Made by a program: the position numbers and the translations under genes | In this document: in pieces, positions 11,241 to 24,000 of the stretch | Numbering within the stretch: position 1 is the first letter of the stretch | How the letters are laid out: each line of letters opens with the position of its first letter | Assembly: GCA_008711295.1 (NCBI GenBank) | Contig: VUYV01000047.1 | Span: 1,470,501-1,534,500 of the forward strand | Source: Anarhynchus alexandrinus | Lineage: Eukaryota > Chordata > Aves > Charadriiformes > Charadriidae | DNA: 64,000 bases | Reading direction: 5' to 3' | Notes under the pieces: model-generated | Database searches by the model: none | What the model was told of the DNA's origin: nothing | What the model saw: only the letters and a program-made list of their open reading frames with translations

Positions 11241-11284
11241 AACATATATATTTTTTATATATATATACACAAACTTATATATGA
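11241..11284. repeat. TA-rich microsatellite
   Basis: A stretch of ATATAT units broken by a T run and a CACAAAC interruption. Confidence 0.8.
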
Positions 11285-12989
11285 GTGTCTTCTGTTTAGG
11301 TAGGTGCAGCATGACTGTAAATTCCAGATATGGCACGCACACCTCGAGGACGTCAGGAATTAGTCACTAGAACAGCAGGTGATTCACACAACTGTACAGA
11401 TGACAGAAAAGGCCATTCTCTTTCCTTTGAGTGGTATCTGCAAGTGCACCGACCCTCAGTGCTTTCAATTTAGGGCTGTTTTTCTTCCACCCTTTTTCTT
11501 TTCTTTTGAGTCAAACAGAAATGAGATGCACAGGCAGAAAACGGTGACAGTATCATACAAAAAAACCCCACCCAAACTGTCTCAATTCTTGTTAAAAAGC
11601 TTTGAGGATGCCACTAGCATTATATGTGCCACAGAAAGAGGTGTTCACAAAGGGACGGGCCATATTGCTCACTTCAGACCATGCCAAATGATGTGGGGAG
11701 GTTCAAGATCCCTCCCCCAGAGCCTGCCCCATCTCTCTGCCGTTCGAGGTTTCAGTTACCCCAAAACAGGAGAGGGGCTTGCGCAAACTCCTCGGGATTG
11801 TCACTCCTTGCTTGGTCCAGCCTCGTGTTATTCTGACATGGGTGGCACGGGAGCAAAACCCATGATCAGGCTGCAGGGCAGTCCTGGCAGCTTCCTTTCC
11901 ACCCCGGGGCCTCCACGTGGAGCTGGTTAGGAGAGAAGCCAAGGAAATTTGTGAGATGCTTCAGAGAACAAGCGTGCGAGCCTGCTGCCAGGGTTCACCA
12001 GCAGCCCTCCCCAGGCTGTCCTACCACAGCTGCTTAACCCTTCTTGTTCAGATTAAGGGGCTCAGGAGACCTTCACGTGGACAACCACCACAGGATGAGA
12101 AAACACCTTCTTCCCACTTCATTCCCCTGTTTAATACCAGGTTCCCTCACAGCCTGCTCTTCAGGTATCGGTCTTTGCTGCCGAGTGCGCGAGAGCATGG
12201 CTGGACCCTGGTCAACAAAGAGACAAAGCTGGAATTGAAGCCATGTAGAAGCTGTTTGCTTTGCATCATGAGCTGCAGCTGTTTTCGTTAACAAACGCCC
12301 CTGTGTCCATGGACTGTCATTCCCTCCAGCCCCCCGTCCGATGCTGTCAGCTTATCGCTGCTCTGTGACGAACCCAAACTCAAACGCTCAAAAACAAGCA
12401 GGCAAAGTCCCTCTGCCTCGCTCCAAGAGCGGGGAGTTCGGGAAAGCCAGGCATGCTCAGCCTTCACAGGCTCCCTCTCAGGTAGGTGAGGGGTTTGGAT
12501 CAGGTCGGAACGGCACAAAGGAACAAAGACAGACCTGAGAAAGGCATGAATTTTTTTTCCTTTAATCTGAAAGCCTCCAGTTCTCACCCTTCCAGCTTTG
12601 GGAAGTGCCAGGCATTTCTGGTCCTTTGCCCTCCCATCTGTTCCCCTGGCTTACAGAGGGGACAGAGATCGGGGCTCGGGGGGATGATATTTATTAAACG
12701 AGAAACTTGGCTACAGCGGGATGGAAAAGTAAACTCAAACCTGGCACATGAGAACCAGCCTGGGTCAAATGGGAGAGCTTACAATGCAGAGGAGCGGCCT
12801 CCAGTGATTCAAAGACTTCAAAGACAGCATTATACCCAGAGGAGGGTTTAAAACACAGCTCCAGCCTCTACCCAGCCCCGATCTCTCCTCATGTCTCCTC
12901 TAGCTCTCGCAGTTCTTCTAGAATCCACCTTCTGCCCTCTCCACATCCCTGCATGATGCTGCTCCCCTCCTTGCACCTCTCCCAAAGTC

Positions 12990-13435
12990 ACACAGAATCC
13001 CAGACTGGCAGGGGTTGGAAGGGACCTCTGGAGATCACCCAGTCCAACCCCGTTGCCAGAGCAGGGTCACCCACAGCAGGTTGCACCGGAATGCATCCAG
13101 GTGGGTTTTGAAGATCTCCAGAGAAGGAGACTCAACAGCCTCTCTGGGCAGCCTGTCCCAGCGCTCTGGGACCATCCAAGTAAAGAAGTTTTTCCTCATG
13201 TTCAGACGGAATTTCCCGTGTTCCAGTTTGTGCCCGTTGCCCCTTGTCTTGTCGCTGGGCACCACTGAACAGAGTCTGGCCCCATCCTTTTGACACCCGC
13301 CCTTTAGAGATTGATCAGCATTGATGAGATCCCCTCTCAGCCTTCTCTTCTCCAGCCTGAACAGCCCCAGGGCTTTCAGCCTTTCCTCAGCAGAGAGATG
13401 CTCCAGTCCCTGAGCATCTTTGTAGCCCTCCGCTG
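12990..13435 (-). repeat. CR1 LINE 3' fragment
   Basis: About 445 bases in minus orientation. Read on the plus strand it begins CAGAATCCCAGACTGGCAGG, passes GGAAGGGACCTCTGGAGATC and the CCTCTCTGGGCAGCCTGTCC block, and ends near the CAGCCTTTCCTCAGCAGAGAG segment. Confidence 0.88.
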
Positions 13436-16400
13436 GTCAGCCCTCTCAGCCCCACCATGACCCCTCACTCTGTCCCACCACCCCAGTCCCCCCCTCCTCC
13501 CCATGCTTTTCTCACCCTTCACACAAAAATGTGTGCTCACCCCTTCCCTCCTCACGTCCTCTCCCCTCCTCGTTCCTCTGTCCTGCCCAGCAGCTTCCCT
13601 CTGCGTCCCATCAATCCAGACTCCAATACTCAGCTTTTAGGTTATTTCCTCTGTCATCTCTTTTCCATCAATGGAAAATTAACAGCACGGGGCTGGAACC
13701 AGCCAGAACCCTGTACCACAGCCACTCGCGGGATTACCAGGGATGTGTGAAAATACCGGGGATGTATGAACCACCTCTGTGTCACTGCTGGGAAACCATA
13801 AGCCCACGGGCCACGGGGCAGCCGGCGTGCAAGACCTGGTTCGCGCTTTCACTGTCGTACCTCCAAGACAGAGCCAGGCAAGGGGGTTAAGGCCACTGCA
13901 GATGACCTAAAATGAAATCAAACACACCAGAGACACCCAGCACAAACTCTTGCTTTGGTATAAATTGCTCTTGTGCCGCGTCGGTTTTGCTTGGGCATCC
14001 TGCAGCGGTAACCACGGGCTGGGATCCGTGCATCACCTCCGTGATCCCATCCACCCTCCCTGACATCCTGCCTCGCACGGCCTCCGCCTGCCTATATTTA
14101 TTCCTAAGGAAGCTGCAGCACGTTTCATTCAAAGGAAGGTGATGTGGGGTGGCTTTTAAGACTCACAAGGCGAGGGAGAACCGCTGTCCTGGACTGCACA
14201 GCCAGTTGGGTACCATCTCCATCATCCATGGGCCTCCGTGAAGCCAGGAGAAACACCACCAACCTGGACTTAAATGCCAGCGATGTAAAATCTCCCGCAT
14301 CCCTCAGCAGGGGATTTTCCTCCTGGTGATCCATCACCTTGCAAAAAAACCTACACCCTATTTCTGGTCCAAATATGTTACTCTGCTGCTTCCCCTTTGT
14401 TTTATCTTATTATATTGGTATCCTCCAGTCTGTAGAGCCCCCAAGTTTTAACTCCCTAGGTAGGTGCTCCCCAACCAGGAGCATTTAGGAGTCACTTCAG
14501 CCTCTCCACTGACAACGCAGCTCAGGCCTTTTGTTGCAGCAGGACATTCACCCCACGCCCAGCTGGTACAGTTTTTTGGCAGCCGTCTCGCCTGCCTTTC
14601 ACGCCCTCCTGGCAGCAGCTAACCAGCGCGCCGCCCTCCCGAATTTGCTGGCAGAGGGGACACATAACAGCCCCCAAATCCATGCGGGGTTGACTCAGCC
14701 CCATAGCTACAGCAAGCTAACGAGGCTGACCCAGCACAGCCAGATGCCCCAGCGCAAATATACCTCCCGCTGCTGCTGGAAAACGCAAAGGAGAGTGTTA
14801 ACGCTGACGGCTCTTCTTGCACCACGGATTGTGCACGTGGGTGTCCTTGAGGGAAGGAAGCCCTTCCCAAATACATCCCACTTGCTCCCAGCCAGCTTGT
14901 CCGAAGATGGAAGCTGTCCCACCAGCTGTACTGCCTGCAGATTTCTTTTCTCCTGAAGAGATGATAAATTGGCTCCTCAAGGGCCAAAGAAAGCATCCCT
15001 GGGATCCCACTGAAGGACAGACGGATGACGCTGACTCTCCGGTGTCACCCCACTAAGGGAAACAGTCACCCTGTGGCCACTTCACTGCCTGGAGGAGGGG
15101 GGTGAGGTTTGTCCTGCCGGTTTTTAATCCATCAGAAGACCATGCAACTCCAAGTCACATACCTGACAACTGTTGACATGTACCGCTGACAACTGCTGAA
15201 ATATTGCTTATGGCAACCGATATTTAAGTCTTCTTTTTCTCCCGGCTGAGGTTATGTGTTAGTTTTATGGAATCCTATGGCTGCCCAGCAACAACCTCAC
15301 TTCCTCACCAGATATTGCATTACTTTGCCTATTTTTCACTAAGCACTCCCCTTCCCTGCTCACCTTTGAAAAAGTGGCCAGCACCAGCTCTCTCCTAAGC
15401 AGTAGACAAATCAGGTTAATTATCACTATCCCATTTTGCCGGGACAGACAGCTCATCAGCCCCCTTTCAAATTTTCCAAAAGCAAGCTCTTTGACCAGGC
15501 GGACTTGAATAAGGTCGAAAAGCTGCAGTTTCCCCCACGTTTGGAGCTGGGACAGCGCTGAGACGGTTCTCTCCACCGCTTCGGGATGTACCTGCAGTTA
15601 CAGGACTGAAATACCTGCCGGCCCTTCCCACCCGTCCCTTCTCCCCCACAGCCTGCAGAGGAGGCAGGGGTTGCGACCTGCAACTGCGATGTCCCTAAAG
15701 CCGTGTCCCCCCATCGTCTGCTGCCGTGGCCGTGACCCTACAGCCGAGGGAAGATGTTTCCACCCGCGCTGGATGCCCTGACAAGCCTCCCAGCCAGGCT
15801 GCCATGCCGGGACCTGCAGCAGAACTCATGCCCAGCTTCCAGCCAGAAAGCAGAGCCTCATCGTGGAGGTATTTATCCTGCATTTATCCACAAACGCTGT
15901 TTCCAGCCGGAGCGCTGCCAGGCCTTTTGTACACCGGCAGGCGCGCTTTTCAACCAGCAGCGTTTTAAGGACGTTGCAGATTGCTGCGTTAATCAGCCCG
16001 CGGCGCAAATCCGCGCCGGGGCAGCTTGAGGAGACCCGCAGGCACAGCTGGCACATCATGTCGGATGATAACGGAGCTCCTCTTCCGCGCCGCCGCCTCT
16101 CCCCCAGCCTCCGACCCCCTGCGTCGGACACATCTGGTTTTCTGTGGACGTGCAAGATAGGGGCCTGCGGTCTGGGGGACGAGGACGGGAAGATGCGGGA
16201 CAAGGGACGGCTGCGGGAGCAGCATCTCGCGGGGCAGAGGTGGGAAACGCAGCTGACATCAAAGCGCATCTCAGCCCGTTGCCCTCGCTGGGTTTTTTGC
16301 AGTGATGCTCCCATGCCGCCCCATCTCCTGCCACTTCCTGGAGAGTTTCACTTTCGTTTTCACTTCCAGGTCCCACTTCCCCGCACCCAGCAGCCCTGCT

Positions 16401-16467
16401 TGGGCCTCGCTTGGAGGGACAACGTTGCAGCCTTTCCCTCTGCCCCCACCGCACCGGGAGAGGAGTG

Positions 16468-16543
16468 CTTTGATGGTTGGACTTGATGATCTTAAAGGTC
16501 CCTTCCAACCTCAGCAATTCTTTGATTCTATGATTCTATGATG
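16468..16543 (+). repeat. CR1 LINE 3' tail
   Basis: About 75 bases of the extreme CR1 3' end: TTGGACTTGATGATCTTAAA, CCCTTCCAACCTCAG, then the terminal ATTCTATG-type tandem units. Confidence 0.85.
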
Positions 16544-16970
16544 CCCGTGCACAGCAGACGGCCCGCAGCGTCACCCACCACTGCTGCCCCACTGCCCCCA
16601 TTTAGGCTGTCCCTGGGGACCAGCCCTCCCCCCGCAAAGTCCCCGGAGAGCAGCTGGAGCTGTGATGGTGGACAACATTGCCGAGCTGCCTCCAAGATGG
16701 CTTAGGGATGTCACCTACCTGGGTGTCCTGAGCTGAAGTCCTCGTCCCTTGGGTGTCTTGAGCATTCAAGGCTGACGTCCTCCTCCCTCCGCCACGGCTA
16801 CTGGGAGACCATCACCCGTCGAGGTCTCCCCTCGGCCTCAGCAGCCCCGTGAAGTCGGCGACCCGGCTGTACGGCTGCGAGAATCTGGGATGCCAAAAAT
16901 AAAGCTGGGGGGGGGGTCCAGTCCAGCCCTTCCAGCGATGGGGATGCCCGAGCCCTGAGCCAAGATCTCT

Positions 16971-17000
16971 TGGTGGTGGTGGTGGTGGTGGTGGTGGTGG
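16971..17000. repeat. (TGG)10 trinucleotide repeat
   Basis: Exactly ten uninterrupted TGG units, upstream of the GPR137C promoter. Confidence 0.97.
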
Positions 17001-17563
17001 GGTCTCCCACCTGCTCACCCACCTCCAGCCTTCCCTGCAGCCATAGGGATCGCTGCCCACGGAGGAGAGACCCTGGAGAGACCCAACCGACGGCAGCGGG
17101 GCTTCCTCCCGCAGCCCCAGGCAGGCTGATGGGGGTCCCCAGCTCCCCCCACACACCTCCGACAGCTCCGGGGACCCCTCTAGGGACGCTCCCCGCTTCC
17201 CCCACACCCGCCCCCGGGGTTACAGCGCTGCCGGAGCCGACCCCAGCAGGCGGAGGCTCTCTGCCCCTATTGCTTTGCGGGGACCCCCGGTTGCTGGGGG
17301 GGGGGCTCCCGGAGCCGCTGCCACCCTGTTACAGCACGGCCGGGAGCGGAGCGGGCTTTGGGGGGGGGGGGAGGGGCGCGGTGGGGGGGGGCCGGCGGGG
17401 AGCCAATGGGGAGCGCGCGCCGTCAGGAGCGAGCGCCTCAAATAATCGGGCTCAGCTGATTGTCCCCGGCAGAGAGTTGTTTGGCGGCGGGCGGGCGGGC
17501 GGCGCAGCCAGGAGGGCGGGCGTGCCGGAGGAGGCGGAGGAGAGGGGGGCTCCCTTTTGTTGC

Positions 17564-17587
17564 ATGGGGGTGTCCAGCCGGGGCTGA
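17564..17587 (+). other. Short upstream ORF in the GPR137C leader
   Basis: An ATG followed by six codons and TGA (MGVSSRG), out of frame with the main start 80 bases downstream. It is relevant only if transcription starts upstream of it, as the CCAAT position suggests. Confidence 0.4.
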
Positions 17588-17666
17588 GGGGAGGGGAGGG
17601 CGCGGCGAGCGTTGGCGGGCCGTTGCCTCCCCCCCCCTCTCCCTCCACTTCCCTCAGCGCTGCCCC

Positions 17667-18035
17667 ATGAGCTCGACGGCGGCGGCGGCCCTCGCTGAGG
17701 GGGCGGCCCTGGCGGAGGGGCCCGCCGTGCCCTACGCGGTGGAGCTGGGGCTGACCGTGCTCCACACGGCGCTCTACGCCGCCCTCTTCCTCTTCGCCTA
17801 CCTGCAGCTCTGGCTGCTCCTCTACTACCGGGAGCGGCGGCTGAGCTACCACACGCTCTGCCTCTTCCTCTGCCTCCTCTGGGCAGCCCTCAGGACCACC
17901 CTCTTCTCCTTCTACCTGCAGAACTCCCTGCAGGCCCTCCGCCTCCAGCAGCCCTTCGCCCACTGGCTCCTCTACTGCCTGCCCGGCTGCCTGCTCTTCT
18001 CCAGCCTCTGCCTCCTCAACCTCTATTTCGCTGAG
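17667..18035 (+). CDS. GPR137C: GPR137C coding exon 1
   Basis: Encodes residues 1-123: an alanine-rich N-terminus and the first three membrane segments, ending LNLYFAE. Donor GAG|GTAAGT. The exon lies in the CpG island and is strongly GC-rich, unlike the other exons. Confidence 0.93.
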
Positions 18036-21000
18036 GTAAGTTTTTTTTCTTTAAGGCGGGGGGAAGACACACTGAAGCCCCTCACCCGTCCTCTTCACCC
18101 CCCAAACTTAGGTGAGCCCCCGAAGCCAGGCTTTGGGGGGATGGGGGGGGGTGCCCTGGGTGGGAGAGGGGTGCTGAGGGGTCTGTCCTCAGTGTAGGCT
18201 TTGGGGCGGGTTGGGGAGATGCAGGGTAGTGCCCTGAATCCAGATTGGNGAGGGATGGAGGGGGGTGTGTGAGCAAAAAGTGTGCCCTGAATCCTGGTGT
18301 CAGGGTGGCGGGGTGTAGGGTGTGCAGACCACCCCCTACCCCCCCTCCGTGGTGGCTTTGGAGGGGGGAGATGGGCACATGCCCTGAATCTGGGGTTGGG
18401 GGGGGGATGTTTGTGCAGAGATGTGCGCTGCTCCCAGTGGGGCTTTCCCCCTTGCAACCCTATGAGGGGTGGCAGTGCCACGGGGGTCTCTTGGGGGACT
18501 GTTTTGCATCTTTTTTTTTTAATAATTGATTCCCCTTCTCTAAAGGGGACCAGAAAGTGGCAGCAGCAGGGGCTGCTCTGGCCTGGAGTGATGCCAACCA
18601 TTACGTCACCAGCTAGAGCCTCTTCTGCTATTGTTGCTGCGCTCCCTCCTTCTCTCCATCTCTCCGCTCCGCTGTGAACTGGGCTTGTTGTTCTGCAGCT
18701 TGTTGTCAGACAGAAAAAAAAACAACCCTGGGATCCCTCTGGCTCCCCAGACAACAGCCTGGGGCTGGAGAGGTGGGCCCCTTCCTAGCACAATGATCGC
18801 TACTGGGACAGTGCGGAGCTGCTTGTTATTGTTGCTGAGCTGTATTCCCCCTTTTTGGGGTCTCCCATCACTTGTTTTGTGATTTTATTTTTTTAATCCT
18901 TCTGTCTCTAGTCCTTTCACTTGTCTTTATCTTTTAAAGCCTTGGCTCTCCCCTTCCCTTCCTCCTCTGAATATTTTGTTTCTGCTCCCGTTTCTCGTGA
19001 GCAGCCCTTTGCTTGCCTGCCTTCCAGTTTGGTGACTTGTTTCATAAATAGGCAGTACTTTCCTTCCAGCTTTGTTGTTGTTGTTCAGATTCTTTGCTCT
19101 GCAGCTCTCAGCTGTTCGCCAGCCTCACAAAGGAATCGCTAACACACAGCGAAATCGCTCCATCGCTCCGATGTGTCACCGATGGGAGTTATGATTTCAT
19201 TTTCCCGAGGACATCAACATTCACATGATAATGTGAGACTTGGAGCAATTGGGTTGTTCAGCTGTTTTGGTTCTTCCCCCTCTGACACAAACACCTGGAA
19301 GCTGGGGTAAACTGCCCGTTGCAAGAGCTGTTGGTGTTGGATATGCTGCCGATCGAGTGGCAGCAAAATAACAAATGGTGCATAGTGTGCATAATCCATC
19401 TTGTCTGTGAAAGGGAGCCTGACCTACCAATTGCTCCAACCGGTAGGTGTTTATTTGTCCCTTGAAAGGCAAGCTGAGGAAGGGATCCCATGTTCTGGTA
19501 CCACAAAGTGGCTGGATTTCTGTTTTCCTCGCAAGTTATACCAGACTTGACAGCAGATTTGCCTCTCTGCAGCCGTGTTAAAAGGCTCCTTTAAAGAATG
19601 GCAAAGTAAATTCAAATAGGTTCTCAGGCTTCCCTTCCTCCCAGGATACCTGTTTTTCAGTGGACTCTGGCTGAATATACCCCATGTCTTTCTCCTTGAA
19701 GACCTAGAGCCAAGGGAAATCCTGTCTGAGGAAATAAGAGCTCAGAATCTAGAGTGGGGAAGGATAAAATGATTTACTAAAATGGGTATCCGTGCTTAGT
19801 TACAGAAAAGGTCTGACACTTGGCTGTTGCAAGCAGAATGGGTGTTTGTGGGTGATCTTGCAGTGGTGGTAGGTAGGGAAGCCTGCAGCTCTTGAGGTTT
19901 GGAGAAGGAGTGCAGCTAGGTGGACTGAAAGCCTTTGGTGCTTCTCTGGCTTCCATTTTAACAAAAGAAATGATGCTGAGTGAATGATACTTGGCCTCCT
20001 TTGCTTGGGGAATAGGCTGATAAAACTAGCCTATCCTTCTCTTGACAGAAGGGTGCCATGTGCTGGTAGCTAACTGAGACGTGCCTGGCTTGGCTGCGTT
20101 CAGGGATTCTCTTAAAGCACAGGAGGAACTGTGTTAAGGGAGCTTAGGGTGTAATTAAACAAGAATTGTCACTACCTGGAGGAAGGAGAGAAGCTATGGT
20201 GGAACTGTAGCAGTTTAGCTGAAGTGGCTCAAGATCTTCAGAGGACTGGTGTGTTTACTAGTGTGACTTCAAGCAGAACCTGCTGTGGAGGGCCCATCCG
20301 TTCCCAATTCTTAAGGGCCAGTTGGTAGCAAACTGTAGAAGGGCATTAGGCTTCTTGCTACTCTGGGGGCGGTACCCTGGTCTGAGATGTCCTCAGATAA
20401 AAGCATAGGCTGCTTCTGTGCTGAAGGCCTGCCTAATTGTCTTTGTACACAGTGCCTCCTTTGTGGAGATGCTGGAAAAATGGCATCTGTCTGAGCAGTG
20501 GAAGAAAATGTGGCCTGTGCTATGTTATTTGAGCTAATCTTGCTCGATTTATGGAGCTCCTCGGGCTATGTACAAGCTGAGGATGAAATGGTGCTGGGTG
20601 GGGGAAGAGCTCCAGGAAACAACAAATACCCATGGAGAGCTAGCATTATTTTGCACTCCAGGCTGTTCTGGGGCTGAAATTCAAACTCGTGAAACTGCCT
20701 CGTGTTCCTCCTTTCTGTGGGGAAAGGCTATCCTCTTCCTATCTCCTCCTGGCCCCTGGGATTCCTGGGGGGGTGCGGAGGCCTGACAAAATGTGTGTGG
20801 GATGCTCTTTTGGTGGTGACCATTTCGTCTTGTTGCTGCCTTATTTCCGCCTGGCACATCGAAAGGTGTAGTGCCTTTTGCTTGGGAGCATCTCTTCCTC
20901 TCTGCTTCAGCTTGTAAAGGAATGAATTCCTTTCCAGGAAATCTGGAGTTCACAGTGCATCAGGTCAGAATTCCTCAGATCCACTCCCAATCTTGCTTCA

Positions 21001-24000
21001 AGCAGGCAGAACCAATGGCTCAGATATCCAACCCAGGGTGCTTCTCTGCCTTGCTTTTGGAATAGCTCCTCTTGCTGCCAGCTAGACATCTGCTTGAGTA
21101 ATGCTACCTTTCCCAAGAGTCTGCCAATTCCTGCTTTCCCCCGGGTCGTTGTCAGGAGTGCAGTATGTGGAAATGTAGCCACAACAGCCTCCATCTTGAC
21201 CCTTTCAAAGACCTTCTTGAGCATTTGGCATCCTGGTCTCACTTGGGAGTCAGCAACTGTATGCAACAATGAGTAAGGCCTTCTGCTTGGAGTGGTGAGG
21301 CTCTGACAGGCTGCTCAGCCAGACTGGCGTGGCCATAACCCTTAACCTGTCTGGGTTTCTTTAAGTGCTCCATCTGATTAGATGACATCAGCCTTTTTCA
21401 TCCCTTGCTGCTCTAATTGCGCTGGAGCAGACATGCATGGAAAGAGCATCCAGCCTGGGAGCCATTTGTCCTTGCTGTCCTCTGTTTTCCTGCATTCTCA
21501 GATGGAAAACTGGAAAAGCCTCCATCCGTTCTTGCACTCTTCCACCTTCCTTGTCTAGCAGACACCTAGCACATGCCCTCTGCCTCAGAGGGACAGCTGG
21601 TAAGGGGTCACTTAAACCCAAAACTGCTCCATCCCATGATTCCCATGGGCCCCGCGGTTCTCGAATGAACAGGTGGCTGTGCTGGCAAACAGCTATTCTA
21701 GGAAATCAGGGTACATGCAAGTTGCGCCCTGTGTTCATGATGGCACAGGATGATCTCGGTATTAGTGGGGATGGTGAGAGATCTTCCTCACAGATAGTTC
21801 CAACTTTTTCTGAGGGGCGGGTGGGGGTTTGGGCACTTGGTGTGGGGTGTAGTCCCAAAATAGTCTGTGCTCTGCTCCGATGCTCAGTGCTGAATGACTG
21901 CGGTGAGAGAAGGAATCTGTCTGTGGATGCTCTTGCAACTGAGTGAGGGCTGTATTTTGTGTCAAGCCAGGACATGGTTATGTCTTGCATCTCAAGAGCC
22001 CAAACTCATGATTTCTTTATGGAGCAAAGGAGACTTTAATTCCATCAGACGGACAATGACAAGTTGCTGGCTCTCCTGGATCTTCCAGATACGTTGTGAA
22101 TGGCTGTACCAAAACCAAGCTGAAGTGCTAGCAGAGGCTCAATGTTAGGGCTAAGGTCCTGGCTTGTACAGATATTGAAAGTGGTCCTTAGAGCCATCTG
22201 TGGGATATGGTGTCTGTCACTTGTCATCTTCTCTTAGCAGCTGTGATATCTCTAGTACACCTTTTAGGAATTAGTGTTTCTTAAACAATACTCCGAGAAC
22301 ATACCCTTAGCAAGTTCACTTTCTGGGCTCAGTGATGTGAGTGAGTTACTTACTGTTGTGAAATATATCCAGGCAGCACAAAAGCAAGCCACCAGTATCA
22401 CAGGGGACTTTGAGGTCTCCAGCTCTCCTTGGCCTCACCTTCCTCCTGAGTCTGTGGCTGATGTGAAGTGCTCAAAGGACTTGTGGCTCCAGGAAGAAAA
22501 CTGAGTATTGTCTAACTGTTATAAAAGGCTTGGTTAGGAGTACATGTTCTCAGTCCTGCTGCTCTGGGCTAGTAGAGACCTCTGTTCCTTGTATTCAGCA
22601 GGCAACTGCATGACTTCAGTTCCTAGCTGCGAGGCCAGCCCCAGAAGGAACTGTTCAGTTTGCAAGGGTTGCTACTAGCAACTTGGCATCATGTACCTGT
22701 TTGAGGGCAGGGGTCTGTAATTCCTATTTTTATGAAGAATAGGGCTACTCCTGGTGCTCTGCGCTGGTTTCTTCACAGCAGAACCCACTACATCAGCTGT
22801 CCTTGGGCTTTGAAAGCAGCAGAGCTGCAAGGCAGTGCTGAAGGGTTTGCAAGGTTGTCTCGAGGGTAAGAACCCAAAGGTGCATTGCGAACGCTACTGG
22901 TGTCACCTACTGAACCAGCATCCTTCAGATGAGTTATTGTGTCTTAATAACTAAAACCACCGTAAACTGAGCGATGCCTGTTCTTTTCCTGGCGTTACAG
23001 GACTAAATAGCTGGGGGCTATTAAAAGTGTAAGGCTGGTGCTGTGGTCTCCCTCTGCTTTCCATGGCAGCAGTCCAAGCATGAGTCTCAGGTTGCCATTG
23101 CACTCTTAACCCTGAGACAGCTTTGTGTGTCTTAGTCCCCAGGGCTTGGGGCCACAGGGGAGAGTCTTGGGAGACTGTCTTGCACAGGGCTGCCACAGAA
23201 GCCAGCATCTTCTTTCTGTTAGCCAGTGGCATTTCCCTGCTCCGCTGAGGGGCTGTTCTCACCCAGGGTGATCAGCTGGAATACAAGCCAGGGACTCTTG
23301 CTCTGCTGTTCAGAGGCTGTGGTTACCGACTGCTCTTCTGGGAATTGGAGCAGCAATGCAAATACCTCATGTGGATTCCCATGCTGTGCAAATGGGTGCT
23401 GAACCAAGAGGTTTCCCAGCTGGATGTCTTTGGTGTCTGTTTTGACACTCCCAGAGTGCTTCAGTGTAGCCTACAGGCAAACAAAGGACAGAGGAGGATT
23501 CAGTGATAATTTTTTTTTTGTTTTGATGTCACCACATGGTCCTTCAAGGTGCAGGTTTCCTGTAATTCGAATGAACTGGATCAGACAACCCTCAAATCCT
23601 GAAATGTCTCTGGAAATCCTGTTGGCAGGAGCCTGACTTCTGAACCTTCAGGGTGCCATTGCAACCTCAGTGCTGACTAGAAGGCAGAAGCCAAGAAATC
23701 CCATCAGAAAAAAGCTGACTAAGAGTGGCTTTTAAGAGATGAGTGATCCTTCACTGCAGCCACAGTCTGGAAGCTGAAGGGGAGGACTCCTTGCAGAAGT
23801 GGTGAAACTAAATGTCCCCACCTGGGCAGTGAGCCTATGGTGGTCTTGTGCTGTGATGCCTAAGAGTACATGTCTGCTGGACCTGGCGAGATGTTTCTCT
23901 GCCTCTTCCCAAGTTCCTTTAAAGTCTCTAGTCAGGACACAAATTTTGGCTGCGACTGAATGTGACCTCAGCTCTGGGATCCTTCCTGGTGGGGTCTGTA

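Larger units (their letters stand above)
11198..17050. other. TXNDC16 5' intron / upstream region
   Basis: About 5.9 kb with no supported coding exon. It probably holds the intron between a non-coding first exon near 17 kb and the first coding exon of TXNDC16. It contains a TA-rich microsatellite (11241-11284), a CR1 fragment (12990-13435) and a CR1 tail (16468-16543). GC content rises from about 15.6 kb. Confidence 0.55.
17050..18040. promoter_or_regulatory. CpG-rich divergent promoter, TXNDC16 / GPR137C
   Basis: A GC- and CpG-rich block with several G runs (about 17299, 17360 and 17383 on the plus strand) and a CCAAT box at 17403-17407. The GPR137C start codon is 260 bases beyond the CCAAT box. 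TXNDC16 lies on the opposite strand with no intervening gene. In mammals the two genes are head-to-head, so a shared bidirectional promoter is the simplest reading. Start sites cannot be placed from sequence alone. Confidence 0.6.

Noticed and set aside
11379..11930. A 183-codon plus-strand frame upstream of TXNDC16
   Set aside because: No homology recognised and no promoter or splice support.
13035..13265. Frames within CR1 fragments (also 37348-37680, 54771-55007 and 56418-56663)
   Set aside because: They recur with similar translations ([15 protein letters not shown]) because the CR1 3' region repeats; they are not host genes.
17220..17963. A 247-codon frame antisense to GPR137C exon 1
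   Set aside because: It is the GC-rich shadow of the real exon and promoter, with low-complexity E, G and P runs.
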